NCBI GenBank assembly: GCA_023634235.1
Contig: JAMKCF010000008.1
Coordinates: 17,419,558 to 17,483,557, forward strand
Length of the DNA stretch: 64,000 bases
From: Pisaster brevispinus
Taxonomy: Eukaryota; Echinodermata; Asteroidea; Forcipulatida; Asteriidae
Direction: 5' to 3'
A model generated the notes under the pieces. The model saw only the letters and a program-made list of their open reading frames with translations. It made no database searches and was not told the origin of the DNA. Below are positions 1 to 12,922 of the stretch, piece by piece; the first letter of the stretch is position 1; the number at the start of each line of letters is the position of its first letter. A program made the translations under genes and the position numbers.

Positions 1-59
1 GCGATTTGCACATACATAAACTATTAACTGTCCAGCTCATAAAGGTTGCTGTATATTTC

Positions 60-1150
60 AGATATTAATAATATTGTCTACCACCACCTTTTGGTTTTCC
101 ACTATATAGTATCTACTTAATTTCCTATGAAGGTAAAAGGAAATTTGTTGCTTTTGTCATATCATCCAACCAGTACCCAAACCTCCGTCTTTCGGTATGC
201 AAGACCATCACCTATCCAGTTGTGCTAACTGACTGATCTACTGGACGTGTTCTTTATTTTAGATATAGATATTAGTTTTTTCCAATATATAGTGTCTACT
301 TTATTTCCTATGAAGGTAAAAGGAAAATCTGTTGCTTTTGTCATCCAACCAGTACTCAAACCCGGGTCTTTCGGTATGCAAGACCGTCACCTATCTAGTT
401 GTGCTAACCGACTGATATACTGGAAGCGTTGTTTATTTTAGATATAGATATTGTTTTTTCCCAATATATAGTGTCTACTTAATTTCCTATGAAGGTAAAA
501 GGAAATCTGTTGCTTTTGTCATCCAACCAGCACTCGAACCCGGGTGTTTCGGTATGCAAGCCCATCAACTATCCAGTTGTGCTAACTGACTGATCTACTG
601 GACGTGTTCTTTATTTTAGATATAGATATTAGTTTTTTCCAATATATAGTGTCTACTTTATTTCCTATGAAGGTAAAAGGAAAATCTGTTGCTTTTGTCA
701 TCCAACCAGTACTCAAACCCGGGTCTTTCGGTATGCAAGACCGTCACCTATCTAGTTGTGCTAACCGACTGATATACTGGAAGCGTTGTTTATTTTAGAT
801 ATAGATATTGTTTTTTCCCAATATATAGTGTCTACTTAATTTCCTATGAAGGTAAAAGGAAATCTGTTGCTTTTGTCATCCAACCAGCACTCGAACCCGG
901 GTGTTTCGGTATGCAAGCCCATCACCTATCCAGTTGTGCTAACTGACTGATCTACTGGACGTGTTCTTTATTTTAGATATAGATATTGTTTTTTCCAATA
1001 TATAGTGTCTACTTAATTTCCTATGAAGATAAAAAGGAAATCTGTTGCTTTTGTCATCAAACCAGAACTCGAACCCGGGTCTTTCGGTATGCAAGACCAT
1101 CACCTATCCAGTTGTGCTAACTGACTGATCTACTGGACGTGTTCTTTATT
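60..1150 (-). repeat. Tandem array of tRNA-like modules, about 179-bp monomers
   Basis: A monomer of about 178-179 bp is repeated head to tail. Neighbouring monomers alternate (one with 'ctggacgtgttc', the next with 'tggaagcgttg'), giving a 357-bp higher-order period; the block starting at 247 recurs at 604 almost unchanged. Read on the minus strand each monomer carries a polymerase III A-box match (TAGCACAACTGG, for example 1119-1108) and about 32 nt later a B-box-like GGTTCGAGTTC (1075-1065), the spacing expected in a tRNA, with a GGTCTT/AAGACC stem between them. The spacer has a conserved 'cctatgaaggtaaaagga' segment. This is a tRNA-derived repeat or satellite; I do not call functional tRNAs because the anticodon arm does not fold cleanly. 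Small open frames here (247-441, 604-798) are not genes. Confidence 0.75.
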
Positions 1151-1159
1151 TAATAAAAT

Positions 1160-2110
1160 TCTTTACCTTGTATAGTAATATGAAAAACAACAACCCGCTG
1201 TGGTTCGAACCCGGATCTTATGGACTGCACAGTCATAAACTATCTAGTTGCGCTAACTGTCCAGCTATCTAAGGGTGTCTTACATTTAAGATATAAACAG
1301 TACTTTACATTAATTTAGTCTTAAATAATAAATTTTTTTAAAAACCAACAACAACAATATGCTGCGATTTGAACCGGGGTTTTGCACTGTGCACTTCCAC
1401 GAACTACTCTTCGTATCCAGTTGTGCTGACTATCCTCCCGGTAAAAAAAATAATCTTGTTTTGTTTATTGGAGAACATAATTCTTTTTACAATTAGTTTT
1501 TTTGATCTAACTTGTATACCAGGATTTAAACCCCGGCCCTGTGGTTTCGGAGTTTTCAGTTATAAAAGTTCGTGTTTCGAACCTTTCGCCTTCTCTCTCT
1601 TCAAGTCGCCCGCCTTACCTCTGCGCTAAGTTACTGACAACCACCCTTTGGTTTTTTCAATACATAGTGTCATTTTCATTTCTTATGAAGGTAAAAAGAA
1701 ATCTATTGCTTGATCTGATCCAACCTGGATTTGCACAACAGTCATAAAATATCCAGTTGCGTTAATTGTCCAGCTAATTAAGGGTGTTTTACATTTAAGA
1801 TATAAATAATAGTTTACATTTATTTAGAGTCAGGCCTAAATAAATAATTAAAATTATAATAATACAACAAGCTGCCCATCGTACCGGGGTTTTGCACTAT
1901 GCACTTCCACGAACTACTCTTCGTATCCAGTTGCGCTGACTATCCTCCCGGTAAAAATAATAATAGTGTTTTGTTTATTGGAGAGCATTACTTTTTTACC
2001 ATAAAAAAACCCCATACTAGTACAGCATGGCTTAAAACCCGGTCTTGGGGTTTCGGAGTACGTCAACTATCCCGTTGCGCCAACTTCTCTCGGCAAAACA
2101 AGCACTCCTT
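1160..2110 (-). repeat. Diverged tRNA-like modules continuing the array
   Basis: After the regular array, more diverged units follow on the minus strand: around 1190-1275, 1355-1440, 1520-1640, 1705-1790, 1880-1965 and 2025-2100. Several keep a B-box-like GGGTTCGAACC or GGTTCAAATC and an A-box-like TAGCGCAACTAG or CAGCACAACTGG. The modules near 1375 and 1885 are near-copies of each other. Their order and spacing are looser than in 60-1150, which suggests an older part of the same array. Confidence 0.6.
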
Positions 2111-4446
2111 TTTTAAAGATGTCATAAACTAAGCTACTTTTATAGTAAGATATCAAATGACGTACGACCTTACCCGGATCCTAACCAGGGTAGGTTCATC
2201 TCCGTCACACAAGTTACACAAGTTACACCACATTTTAGGCACATGATGCCTGATGTAGAATGAGTTCGTTTTATCAAAAAAATAAAACAAATTAAAACAA
2301 ATAAAGAAGGGTTATTTTATAATAAGAGTAGCCCTTAGCCTATAGGCAACATTGGTTATTGAGTGCAGTTTTAGATATTGATATATGCCGCGTGTGCACA
2401 TACATGTTTGGAATTGAACCATGCATAATTCTCTAAGTTTGAAGGGAACAAAATTATCTGAAGATGGTAACTACTGTGTAATAAAGTTATTTCAAGTTTC
2501 CATTTAAATATCAGTTAATATCTATAATGGTTTACATCATGTGTTTGTACATGATTTCGGAAAGTATCGAATTAGGGACAAGGAATGCTTATGGGTTAAC
2601 GTTTTTAGGGAAAAAAGAACTGGCTCTGGCAAATTAACTGCCGACTAACAATCCTGCAAAACATGTTTTGAATGGCGTCGCCCTAGCATAGTCTCATGAA
2701 AACTGTAACAGTTGGTTGGGGTTACATGCAGTCTGGTTTAGGTCCTGATACATCATGCTCCCTCCCATTGCTCTCATTTACTTTAACACACTATTTTCCT
2801 CTTGTGAAGAAGTACCACCCCCACCTAAACTCCCCTATTGAATTGCTGAGATTCAAAGCACACAATCAATACACAATAGGGGAGTATACACTAGCCCCAT
2901 ATTGAGCACGAATTGTTCCTGATGAGAGGTGCTTTCACACCATGGAGGTAAACATTCAAGACTGCGGGGATACATCTGGATGAAAGACCAACCCCCATTA
3001 ACCTCATTTGCATTTAGGGCAATGCTGTACTAATACAACAATCAGCTACTCACTGCCAATTTCAGTAGTGGCTTAACCACACACTTCGAGGGGGGGGGGC
3101 ATGGGTAAAGACGTATTTTAGGGGGTTATTTTAAGAATAAAACCATTTATTTCTTCATTTTTAAGATCTCTTTTTGGGAGGGGGGCAAGACGTGGTGGCG
3201 GGGCAAGAAGTGGGGCGGAGTAGAGGTTTTTATGGGGTGGGGTGGTAATACGTCACTGGATTTATTGTATGTAATCCTACGGTGATTATAAGGTGTCGTG
3301 TATTAATATATTATTTTCTGACAACTTCCAGGGTTCAAATCTGGGGAAGCTACCCGTGAAGGGAATAGCTACCCACTTCAACGGGCCTGCACAGACCTCA
3401 AAAGCACCGCACCCCAAAAGTCCCAACCTGCTGAGTATTATTGCGTTGAACTAACCAAAGTACTTACCCTTCCACCGTGTATAAGGTTGACAATGATTGA
3501 AAGTGTTCGACTGAAACTTAAGATTTAACGTTAAACTAATTTGAGTTGATTTTGAGCTTAATAATATTCAGCTGATATGTGAATGCTCCTGATCAGATCT
3601 GTTAATTAATGGCTTGTAAATATTATGATAAGTCTTGTAAATAAATGTACTTAGGCCTATCATTCATTTAAGAAATGGTTAAAAAAGTCCAGTTTTTGAT
3701 AACTAAAATTCCTGGATGTGACATCGTTGTTATAGACAGTTTGGCCGCCATGGCCGACCAGCCCATTGCAAGGGATCGTCAAACTCAACAAAATCACACA
3801 AATCGACCACTGGTTTCCTTTTACTTCTACAGCTTAGTTTTTTTTTTTATTCAAACACGGAATTCTTATTTATAGAAGGAACATAATTTTACTAAACAGG
3901 TATGCTGAACGAGTCAGTTGGACACCCAAAGAACACAGACCACGAGTCGACGGCGCACGTACATTTTATACTGGGTATTAATCATAGTGTTACATAATTA
4001 CGATGGAAATATTTTAACATCCACACAATAATCGGGTGTTACAAATACCACATATGAGCAAGTTCGGGTGTTAATCTTTAGTGAATTTGCTGTTTAAATC
4101 ATGTATGCGTGGTCTGTGTTTCACTCAAACGAGTCAGGCGATTGATTCGTCAAGTATGGCAACCATGGTGACTAAGAGTATCGAAGAGAAAATTATGTAT
4201 TGGCCATAAAAAAAAGCCTAATGTAGTGCAACAATAATTATGTCTTAATATTTGACATTAGGGGGCCTATTCATTGGCAAAATCTTACCATTTATCGTTA
4301 AACAAATTTGTTGTGATTAAGAAAGGTTTACAAAACTCTCTCGATCACATAACCAAAACGCCATCTTGACAAAGAAACGTATTACTTCGTTAATCTAGAG
4401 GAACGGTGCTCCGGAGCTAGGTTGATCCAGTTGGACTAGCTAGTTC

Positions 4447-4474
4447 AACCATGGAGGAAGGAACCTCCATGGTT
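4447..4474. repeat. Short hairpin, 11-bp perfect arms
   Basis: AACCATGGAGG and CCTCCATGGTT face each other across 6 nt. The same CCATGGAGG/CCTCCATGG hairpin occurs at 44913-44943, where it is paired with a second hairpin, so this is a dispersed repeat signature rather than chance. Confidence 0.6.
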
Positions 4475-5799
4475 CAACCATGCAGCGTTCGAGTGACATC
4501 TAGATTGACTATGGTTAAGTCTAGAAAAACTCTAATCAGCCACCTGAACTTGCTCCATGGTTAGTTGAGCGTAAAACGAAACAGTAGAAATAGGTCAGGG
4601 TGCCGAAGAGTCATCACAGTGTTCAGCTAAACTTGTATGAAGCTAGAAGTGCTGTAGGACTGGAGTCCGGTCTGAATCTCGGACAACAGGGACTTGGATT
4701 CGGACTTGGATTCGGACTTGGACTCGGACAACAGGAACTCCACTACAGCACTGAAAGCTTGTGAATTTATTCGGTTTGTCTGGATATTCAAAGGCCCCTG
4801 ACATATCCATTGTATAATAATGAAGTTAAATTATAGAAGTGGCGTTTGTTTTCATATAGTTTAAGTTTTGTAATACTTTTGATACGTCAAATAATTGTCT
4901 GCATAGGTGAAAGCAATTCCCCAGTTATCACACTTCGCTGCGGATACGCATGAAAAGCAGTTTCAATCTATCGGAAAACTTATAAATCACACTTTTGTAG
5001 ACAAAAACAGAGTTTGTTTCTCCAGGTTGTATTAAAGCATTGGAGTGTGCTGGAGCTATACCGTATTATGAACATAGAGACAAAGATGACCAAGACATCA
5101 ACGCGAGTGAACTCAAACAAGCATCAATTATACAAGCATAGCACTTGGCGACTAACGGTGGTAAACAAGCGATCTGAATGGTTATGCTTCATTCGTTTGG
5201 TTCACTGCTTCGCTATGTTTCATGGTTTATCCAACGAGATGGCAGGATGCGCGCTGGCAGGATGTGGGTTCCCTACATATTATACAAACACCGGGTGAAC
5301 TTTTATAGCGACATCTCGCTCATGGAGAGTCCTCGCACTTTTAAATAATAATCATGAATAAGTTAAAGTTTAAGGGAAATGAAGATACGTAATAATTACT
5401 TGTGGAAGCGTTGTAGGGGTAATATAATTTTTTTTTTGAATCGTCGGCCCATCTTGTAGCTTACTGCACTTTTTATTCAAAAACTTGACCCCCTTTGACC
5501 CTCTACTTCGAGTACAAACAGGAAACTGGGAATTTTAAATCCATATTATCTGGACCACATGTCATAACAGCAAGTTCAAAGAGTTCCTTTAAGTATTTAT
5601 GACCAACTTAACATAATTACTGAGTAGCCCCATAATGACATGTCATTTTTTCCCCAAACAACCGAAACCCCCAGTGTTTGTTACGTTAAAAACACATATC
5701 TATAGTTAATTTTATTTTGTAAGCAGAATCTGCGCATCAACATTAACGTGTTGCGCAGATGGCGCTGCGCAATCATTGAACAAAATGTTGTATTGTAGT

Positions 5800-6170
5800 G
5801 GCTAATTAGGTATTAATTAGTGAGCCGAATTAGCGACCTTAAAAAATTAAGTATGCCCAGTGGTATGGTCATACGTTAAAGTTGACACTATATAAGATTA
5901 TGGAGTAAAATTCCATATTTTTTGCAGCATGAAGGGTACAATTACTTTACGGCGAGTACAGTCAAAATAGTAAGTATTTGTGACACTGTGCCATATAATA
6001 GCTGTGGTCGAAAATGGCGTGTATTTTAGCCGCTAATTAGGTATTAATTAGTGATCTGAATTAGCCCTCTCCAACATTAAGTGTGCCCAGTAGTATGGTC
6101 TTTTAGATTATGGAATAAAATTCCATACTTTTTGCAACATGAAGGGTACATTTACTTTGGGGCGAGTGCA
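5800..6170 (+). repeat. Diverged direct duplication, about 150-bp copies
   Basis: Two copies (about 5800-5965 and 6028-6170) share the run of features 'gctaattaggtattaatta', 'gcccagtggtatggtc', 'aaaattccatactttttgca' and 'catgaagggtaca', about 230 bp apart. The second copy has a deletion of roughly 20 bp. No coding content. Confidence 0.6.
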
Positions 6171-6707
6171 AGTTTTTTTAGCAGTTGCGTAATATCGTCT
6201 TGATCATGAGGTCTTAATTGTGGCGGCTAATTACTCAATAATTATGCAGCCCAATGAGCTAATTCGGTCTACGAGTCTTGTCATTGATATGTTAGTAAAA
6301 AATAATGAAAAAATTATACTGATAAAGTAAGATTATTAAAAAACTCGTTAAGATTAAAAAATAAGGGAAACGGAAATTTCACCGCCTTTTACTGCATGGA
6401 TTATAATTTTCCTGAATACGCGGATGGGAAATCTGGCCGAATACGCGGCTAGCTTCAGTCCGGTGAAAATCTCAAACAAACAAACTGTGGGAGTCTGGCT
6501 TCCGTTTCAATAACACTGTTGACAAGCGGAAATTTGTTTTGAAACCAGACTCATTGACTTCTGACGCCATTATGTCAATAAGAAAACAGTGTGGGGATTC
6601 ATAAATCATACTTTCATAGAGATTGGATAAACTGAACTCTTGTCTGCCATAAGACTTCCTAGTCACTATGATTCAGCAGTTTTTATGATTATCTTAGTAA
6701 TTTGAAC

Positions 6708-9700
6708 ATGGAGACTGCTGTGGAGATCAAAGGCTCTCAGCCTTGTAAATTAATCGACGGCGTTTTGGATCTTGAAAAAATTGACCTCAATTTGTACAGG
6801 TAAGTACTAAATTAAAGTATAAAATAACGGCCGGGCGTTAGGTCATGATGTAGACTACTAATAATTAATATCTGATATACGAAATCTACATCATGACCTA
6901 ACGCCTGGTACCACATTAGTAGCACTATGTGGTACTGGTGGTATATACTGGTGCTGGAGTGGTAGTGCTACTCGAGTCGTAGACTTGTAGTTGTACCTGG
7001 TAGTGGTACTACTCCATGACTCAGCAAGTCATGAAGTACGTGGCAAGAGAGACGATAGCAGACGGAAACTCATCATATTCATACACTTTCTTCTACTAAA
7101 AGTAAAACTATAAGTAAGACAAAAGGATATCTATTTATTTCTCCAGGACCAGGATATGGGACAACTCTTTAAGTTTCATTTTGGAAGTTGCCACGTTGGC
7201 GTACTCTTTTTAAAATAAATAATAAGTTATAACTCTTTTACAGAGTTAACCTTTTTGTTTTGACATCTTCGGTCGTACTGTAGCCGAAAATGTCTGTATC
7301 TGGGTCTCCAGACCTAATTTTGATAATATTGATTTGATATATTAAATATTGTATCAAGAATAAATGCAATTTTTTTTTTAAATATCAAACTATAAAAAAA
7401 AACCCATATTACTGGTATTATTAATGGGGCTTTATCGTTGTGATCACACACAGCAAGTCTGTGGCCAGACATTAAATTCTGAGTTCTCACCCAGTCACTT
7501 CACACGCGTGCGATAATAATGACGGCTCCCTTTAGAGCTTTTGTTTGTGATGTGACGGTCATAGTTCACGTCCATGTCCTGCCACGAGCAGACTTTGTTC
7601 AACCCAAAAAATTTCTTAATTATGAATATTGTTTTTTCTTTTTTTCTGTAAACTGTATTAGAGCCAAAGATCACTGGAAGGAATTCAGCTCGAAGCAGCT
7701 ATATGGAGGTCAGGTCGTGAGTCAAGCAATGGTAGCTGCCAGCAAGTCTGTCCAGCCAAGGTTACACATAAACTCATTGCATTGTTACTTCACACGTAAA
7801 GGTCAGTCTAGTTTCGATGAATGAACATTTTATCCGTTCTTGCTGAAGGTCCTCAACTGTTGGGGAGCAGGAATTTTGTATAAATGTCTAGTTAAACCGA
7901 ACGGTGTTAATTATAGTTATGTTTTCAGTCTAAAAGTGCTTCAAACTGTAATACAGAACATGTCTTTTCATATAATTTGAAACACTTTTGAACTAGAAGA
8001 AGTTTTGAAAATGTTTTAACCACGGAACTTTGCATATTTCAAAGAGAGATTTTAAATGTTACAGGCGAGGTGCAGATCAAGAGTATGGGTTGAGGAGCTC
8101 CAGACCCCTCCCTGCACTCAACAACTGTTCTTTCTCTGTTTGTGAACTCTAAACTTGTGGCAGCAGGTATATGACCCCAATCCCACTACAGACCTAAATT
8201 CAAATCGCCTGCTTGCCTCACTCCCATAATCATTCAATCTTCTGGTTACTTTTTTTTGTGGTTTGTTTGGTTTAGTTTTATTTTTGACCCCTCCCTGGTA
8301 AAATTTCTGGAACCACGGCTGTAATTTGGTTATATAATCAAACTAAAATAGCATCAAGCATCACCCCCAAAGTGATTAACAAGGGAGAAAATGCCGATAG
8401 GACTAAAAGCACAAGCACTGTACAACAAGAAGAACTATGTTAAAAAATAGGGAATTTAACAGTAAAACTGTTATTTATAAGGAAGAAAATGTTAAAACGA
8501 AGCAAAACAAAATTCTCCAAATGCAGTGTAATCCTTTGTTTCCCATTGCAGGTAACACAGATATTCCCGTGTTGTATCAAGTAGAGAATCTACGAGATGG
8601 GAAGAGTTATGCCACACGTTTGGTACACGCCATCCAAGAGGGCAAGACCATCCTCATCATGGTCTTGTCATTTCACGTTAGGGAAGAATCCCCGTTTCAT
8701 CACCAGCTGGAAATGCCCAAGGTACCTTTCCCTGAGGAACTTCCAAGTTTGAATGAGCTCTTCATCCGGAACCATTTCAGGTACAGTGAGGCACTTTAGC
8801 CTAATAGCGACCAGATTGATTATTAAAAAGATTATCAAATTGAAACAATGTTTCCAAAACTATAAGGGGGGCAATTCCATGAAAACAAATTCCTGCTTAC
8901 AGAGCAGTTTTTATTTCATAAAAACAGCTCAAACTTTTACTGGACCAAAAATATTTGTACAAGACACTACCTATTTTCTTCCTTTTTCAGATTAGTTATT
9001 ATCTTGTGCTGCAATTTAGAGAGGAAATGCAGAGTTAAGAGCCTATTAAATGATTATAAAATGTCCTGGTTATTACACCGAGAGGAACATAAAGAACGGC
9101 TAGACTTCTTAAGATGTAAAGTTACTGGCCCTTTGCCAACACCATGGCAGTGGTCAAGTGTGCTTTTTCGAAACCTGTTTTGTGTTTACAATGCATCTTT
9201 TTCTGTGATACCAGGGTTTGCCCTTAACCTTGTTTAGTGGCTGGCCAGCAGGACCAGCTATCTTGTCATTTCACAAGCCTGTCAGCTTTTTCATTTAGTC
9301 CATATTTCAAATGAAACATGGATGCTTTCTGACACTAAACTAGCCAGCTGGACCACTTGGAGTGAATTGTGACTGGTCTTCAGGTGGGAAAACACTGGAC
9401 ACTATTTTTGATCTCAACAAAAACAATAATATTATCATCTATAAGTAGTTGTGTATCTTACCTTTTGGCCAAACAGAGTTTGATCGGTCAGGTATTAACT
9501 GAGATCCATGTTTTTGTTTTTTACAGTCATGCCTCTGAAAAGTGGAAAGCCAAACTTAAGCATGTGGAGGGCTCGGGCCAGTTGTTAGAGTACAGACACG
9601 TTGATGTAGAGAAAGTCATTGGGAACAAGGCAGAGGAGGCGCACCAGTTCCTGTGGGCCCGTGTGCTAGGTCATTTAGGTAAGTCACTGTTTTAAAAAGT

Positions 9701-12700
9701 GGACCAACCACGTCAGCTGCTGCATTCTTGTCGTACCCATGACACAATGGACAAGGCAGTTCTGACCACAAGCAAGACAGTTCCACTATGGGTTGCCAAC
9801 TTAACTAAAAATCTTCTCAGGATAATGTCTGTTGGTGAATTTGGGGCTCGGAATTCCAAATACATGAATTATTTTAATTACAACATTTTAATTTGCAACA
9901 ATTTGTTCCTTAATACGGTATCTTAATACCGTTGAAAGGTATTGGCAACCCGTGTTTTATTTAACAAATAAAGTTTCGAGTATTTTCCATCGAGCTATAT
10001 AATAAAACGAGAGGGAGCACTCTAATTACACACACGTAATCGCGCTGACCCACCATGGGTTCGAAGCCCTACACTGCAAAAACTAGGGTGTTAAAATTAA
10101 CACCATGGATGTTTTTGACACAGATACCAAAAAGAATCAAATTTACACAATAGCGTGTTAAAATAACACTAGCTTCTGCCAAAACAATTACATTGGTGTC
10201 AATTTTAACACCCGAGTTTTTACAGTGTTGGGGTAAATTACATACAAATTTCCCCGTACAAAATGTTGGCTGTGTGAACTGGTGCGTGACCTGTGTTATA
10301 CGATGGGTCAGCTCCATTTTCTCAATGGCAAAAAAATGCTTCTTGTCGAGCTGTGCCACATGGTTTTTGTACGCCCTCTAGTTCTATAGACCATTATCAT
10401 GCTGCCACCATCTTGGTCATGTTCCTTGTAACCACTCAGTAATGAATGCTAATACTTATTGTACAAAAAGGTACCAGACTATTTCTCCTTCCAACCTCGG
10501 TTTGATTACATTGATTTGAATGGAAGAAAATCAAGATGGCCGCACCATGATTAAGGTCTATTACATAACTCTATGGTATTTTCCGTCTTTCTTTGGTGAA
10601 TGAGTCCCTGCAACAGAAGACTCAGATCGAGCATTAGAATATGATTTCTGAAAACTGAAGCATTTTGAAAAATAATATAATTGGTGAGCATTTATTTTTG
10701 TTACAACAAATAGCAAGTTGACCAACCATTTGAAACTATTCAACTGCACAAGTTGTCCATGATGCATATATATAGCACAACTGTGCGCAGAGCTGTGTAC
10801 CAGAACTGTACATGTGTGAACTTTGTAGATGCACGCACACCTGATAATTGCTATTGCAGGCTAGCATAGATTAATCTATCATTCAAAACCACAGTGGATG
10901 TTTGAATAGGTCCAGGCAAGAGGAGGGTGGGCTGTGTACTGTGGAGATGCATTCCCCCGCAAAATATATTACAGGGTGGCATAGTTTATCTGTCATTCCA
11001 AACCACAGTTGATGATATTGAACGGTCAGACAGTTGGAAGGTTGACTGTGTACAGAGTAGATGCATTAACCAGATGATATCATATTGCAGGGTGGCATAG
11101 TTTAATCTATCATTCAAAATCAAAACCACAGATGATGATATTGACTGGTCAGACAGTAGGAGGGTTGACTGTATACTGAGTAGATGCATTTACCAGATGA
11201 TATCATTATTGCAGAGTGGCATAGTTTATCTATCATTCAAAATCAAAACCACAGATGATGATATTGAACGGTCAGACAGTAGGAGGGTTGACTGTATACT
11301 TAGTAGATGCATTGACCAGATGATATCATATTGCAGGGTGGCATAGTTTAATCTATCATTCAAAATCAAAACCACAGATGATGATATTGAATGGTCAGAC
11401 AGGAAGAGGGTTGACTGTGTACTGTATAGATGCATTCACGAGAAACCATACTGCAGGCCAGCATAGTGCATCTATCATTCAAACAACAGTGGATAGTATT
11501 GATTGGTCAGGTAGTAGGAGGGTTGACTGTGTACTGTGTACTGTGTAGATGATTTTCCAAAACCGCAGTTGATGCCATCATGTTTTCCAGTGACAACCTA
11601 GTTTCCATTTTTGTTTTTCTTTATCCATGGGTTCTCTGTGACATATTGAAGTGACATTCTTTATTTCAGATGACACTCATGAGAACATCCACCGCTGTAC
11701 CGCTGCGTTCATCTCGGATTCCTTCATTTCATGGACGGCCTATCTCCCTCACAGAAACATCCGAGTCGGTCAGATTGCTTCGTTGGATCATAACATTTGG
11801 TTCCACTCACCGTTCAGGGCAGACGAGTGGATGCTGTATGAGCTAGAGAGTCCCCACACAGGTTAGATTCAGTTGTCAGTTGATTTTGAATGAAGAAAAC
11901 CCTATGCAACAAAACCAATTGCCAGTTAAACTTTAACATAGGAATGGAAAACATAGAATGCCGAGCTCAGTTTCTTCTGCGTCCGCTGTGCACGCCCTCT
12001 TTGTCAGCTGTGGAAACAGAATAGCAATACCATGTGGCGTGCCTGTATGGCAAAATTTACCAGATTAACCAATGGTCAACCAAAACTTGCAAAGGCAGTT
12101 AAAACGGCAGCGTGCATGAATTGCCTCAAAGCCGACACGCACAAATAACGACACACACTTGTGTTTCTGCAGGCTCTAATTTCTATTGACTTTGACTGAC
12201 GTCTGGTACAAAGCCTCACTCAGTCAAAAGTGAATGTTCAATTTGATTACCTCAGACTAATTCCAGTGTTGCTATGTCACATGGTTAGGGATAAACTTCT
12301 GTATAGACAGTGAAAACACACATTTTATTTGTTGCATCCCTGTGGAGATATCTTTTGTTCTTTCCTTTTGTTCCTGTAGTTAAGAACCTCCCATGGACTT
12401 TGTACACAAAATTCCTCATGGAGCAACCCAGTCTTTAGAATTTCCCTATGGAGACCTTTTGTTTTTCCCTTCTCTGTTTTGTTCTCGGTCTCCATAAGGT
12501 AGTGAATATGAAACCACATACAGAATTTCCAATGAAATAAATGTGTAGCAACCTGTGAGCCCATTTGGCTGCCTAGGATGCACACTTTGAAGGAGTCGAG
12601 ATAGTTTCTGGAATGCTTAGAGAAGAGTGTGCTAAGAACCAGGGGTGATATTACCGTAACGCACCTCGAAGGTCCTACTTGGCTTGAAAGAGTACATGTA

Positions 12701-12922
12701 CATTGTTATCACTATTACTTTATTTGTTATTCACAGAACACTCGAGTGGCCTACCTAGTCCACTGAATACTAAACAAAGATATTTTACAATGTGTTTTTA
12801 CAGGTGCTGGGCGGGGAATGGCTTTTGGGCGAATTTGGCGGAGGGACGGTGTCCTAGCAGCTTCCATCGCTCAGGAGATCCTCTTGAGACCTCAACTCCA
12901 GAAACCAAAGAGTAAACTTTAA
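6708..12922 (+). CDS. ACOT8: Acyl-CoA thioesterase 8, peroxisomal (six exons, complete)
   Basis: Exons: 6708-6799, 7662-7801, 8552-8780, 9527-9678, 11670-11861, 12804-12922, all with GT-AG borders and matching phases; they join to 307 codons plus TAA (human protein 319). The enzyme hydrolyses acyl-CoAs to free acid and CoA in peroxisomes. Double-hotdog fold of the TesB/ACOT8 type: hotdog 1 with YGGQVVSQAMVAASKSV and SLHCYFTRKG in exon 2, LYQVENLRDGKSY in exon 3; hotdog 2 with SLDHNIWFHSPFRADEWM and YELESP in exon 5. The likely catalytic triad by comparison with the family is Asp244, Ser265 and Gln292. The protein ends in SKL, a canonical PTS1 signal. The start is the first ATG of an exon ending in a strong GTAAGT donor. 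Introns contain MITEs and a minisatellite. Exact start is the least certain part. Confidence 0.95.
6834..6905. repeat. Perfect 21-bp inverted repeat in ACOT8 intron 1
   Basis: Arms 6834-6854 and 6885-6905 are perfect reverse complements (GGCGTTAGGTCATGATGTAG... on the left) with a 30-nt loop. It lies 35 nt after the exon 1 donor. It could be a small foldback transposon or a hairpin in the pre-mRNA; there is no evidence to choose. Confidence 0.8.
10071..10228. mobile_element. MITE with terminal ACACTGCAAAAACT repeats, in ACOT8 intron 4
   Basis: The left end 'acactgcaaaaactagggtg' and right end 'cacccgagtttttacagtgt' are inverted repeats of about 30 bp that continue into 'ttaaaattaacacc' and 'ggtgtcaattttaaca'. 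A second, older copy lies at 29280-29470. This CACTG-type TA/AT-rich MITE form is widespread in aquatic animals; no transposase is present. Confidence 0.75.
10385..10563. mobile_element. MITE with TATAGACC terminal inverted repeats, in ACOT8 intron 4
   Basis: The left end (10385 onward: 'tatagaccattatcatg', then 'gccaccatcttg') is inverted at the right end ('caagatggccgcaccatga', 'ttaaggtctatta', ending 10563). Arms of about 32 bp, element about 178 bp, no coding capacity. The termini resemble those of the element at 48545-48809 (both combine TATAGACC and CCATCTT), so they may be one family. Confidence 0.65.
10970..11540 (+). repeat. Minisatellite, about 117-124 bp period, in ACOT8 intron 4
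   Basis: About five units. The marker 'gtggcatagttt' recurs at about 10977, 11094, 11218 and 11340, and a diverged unit starts near 11460. Each unit carries 'caaaaccacagatgatgata', 'ggtcagacagtaggagggtt' and 'agatgcattaaccagatga'-like segments. A partial unit may begin near 10850. The minus-strand open frames at 10986-11435 are an effect of the repeat and not genes. Confidence 0.85.

Larger units (their letters stand above)
2111..6707. other. Intergenic, no gene seen
   Basis: No supported coding region. Contents seen: a G-rich low-complexity stretch (about 3090-3250), a small hairpin at 4447-4474, short 'gacttggattcg' tandem repeats (4690-4735) and a diverged direct duplication at 5800-6170. 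The short open frames have no recognisable product. Confidence 0.5.

Noticed and set aside
333..1130. Functional tRNA genes in the left array
   Set aside because: A and B boxes are present but the anticodon arm has an oversized loop and the acceptor stem does not pair, so a tRNA-derived repeat is the safer call.
10069..10381. Overlapping open frames on both strands in ACOT8 intron 4
   Set aside because: They arise from the inverted symmetry of a MITE.
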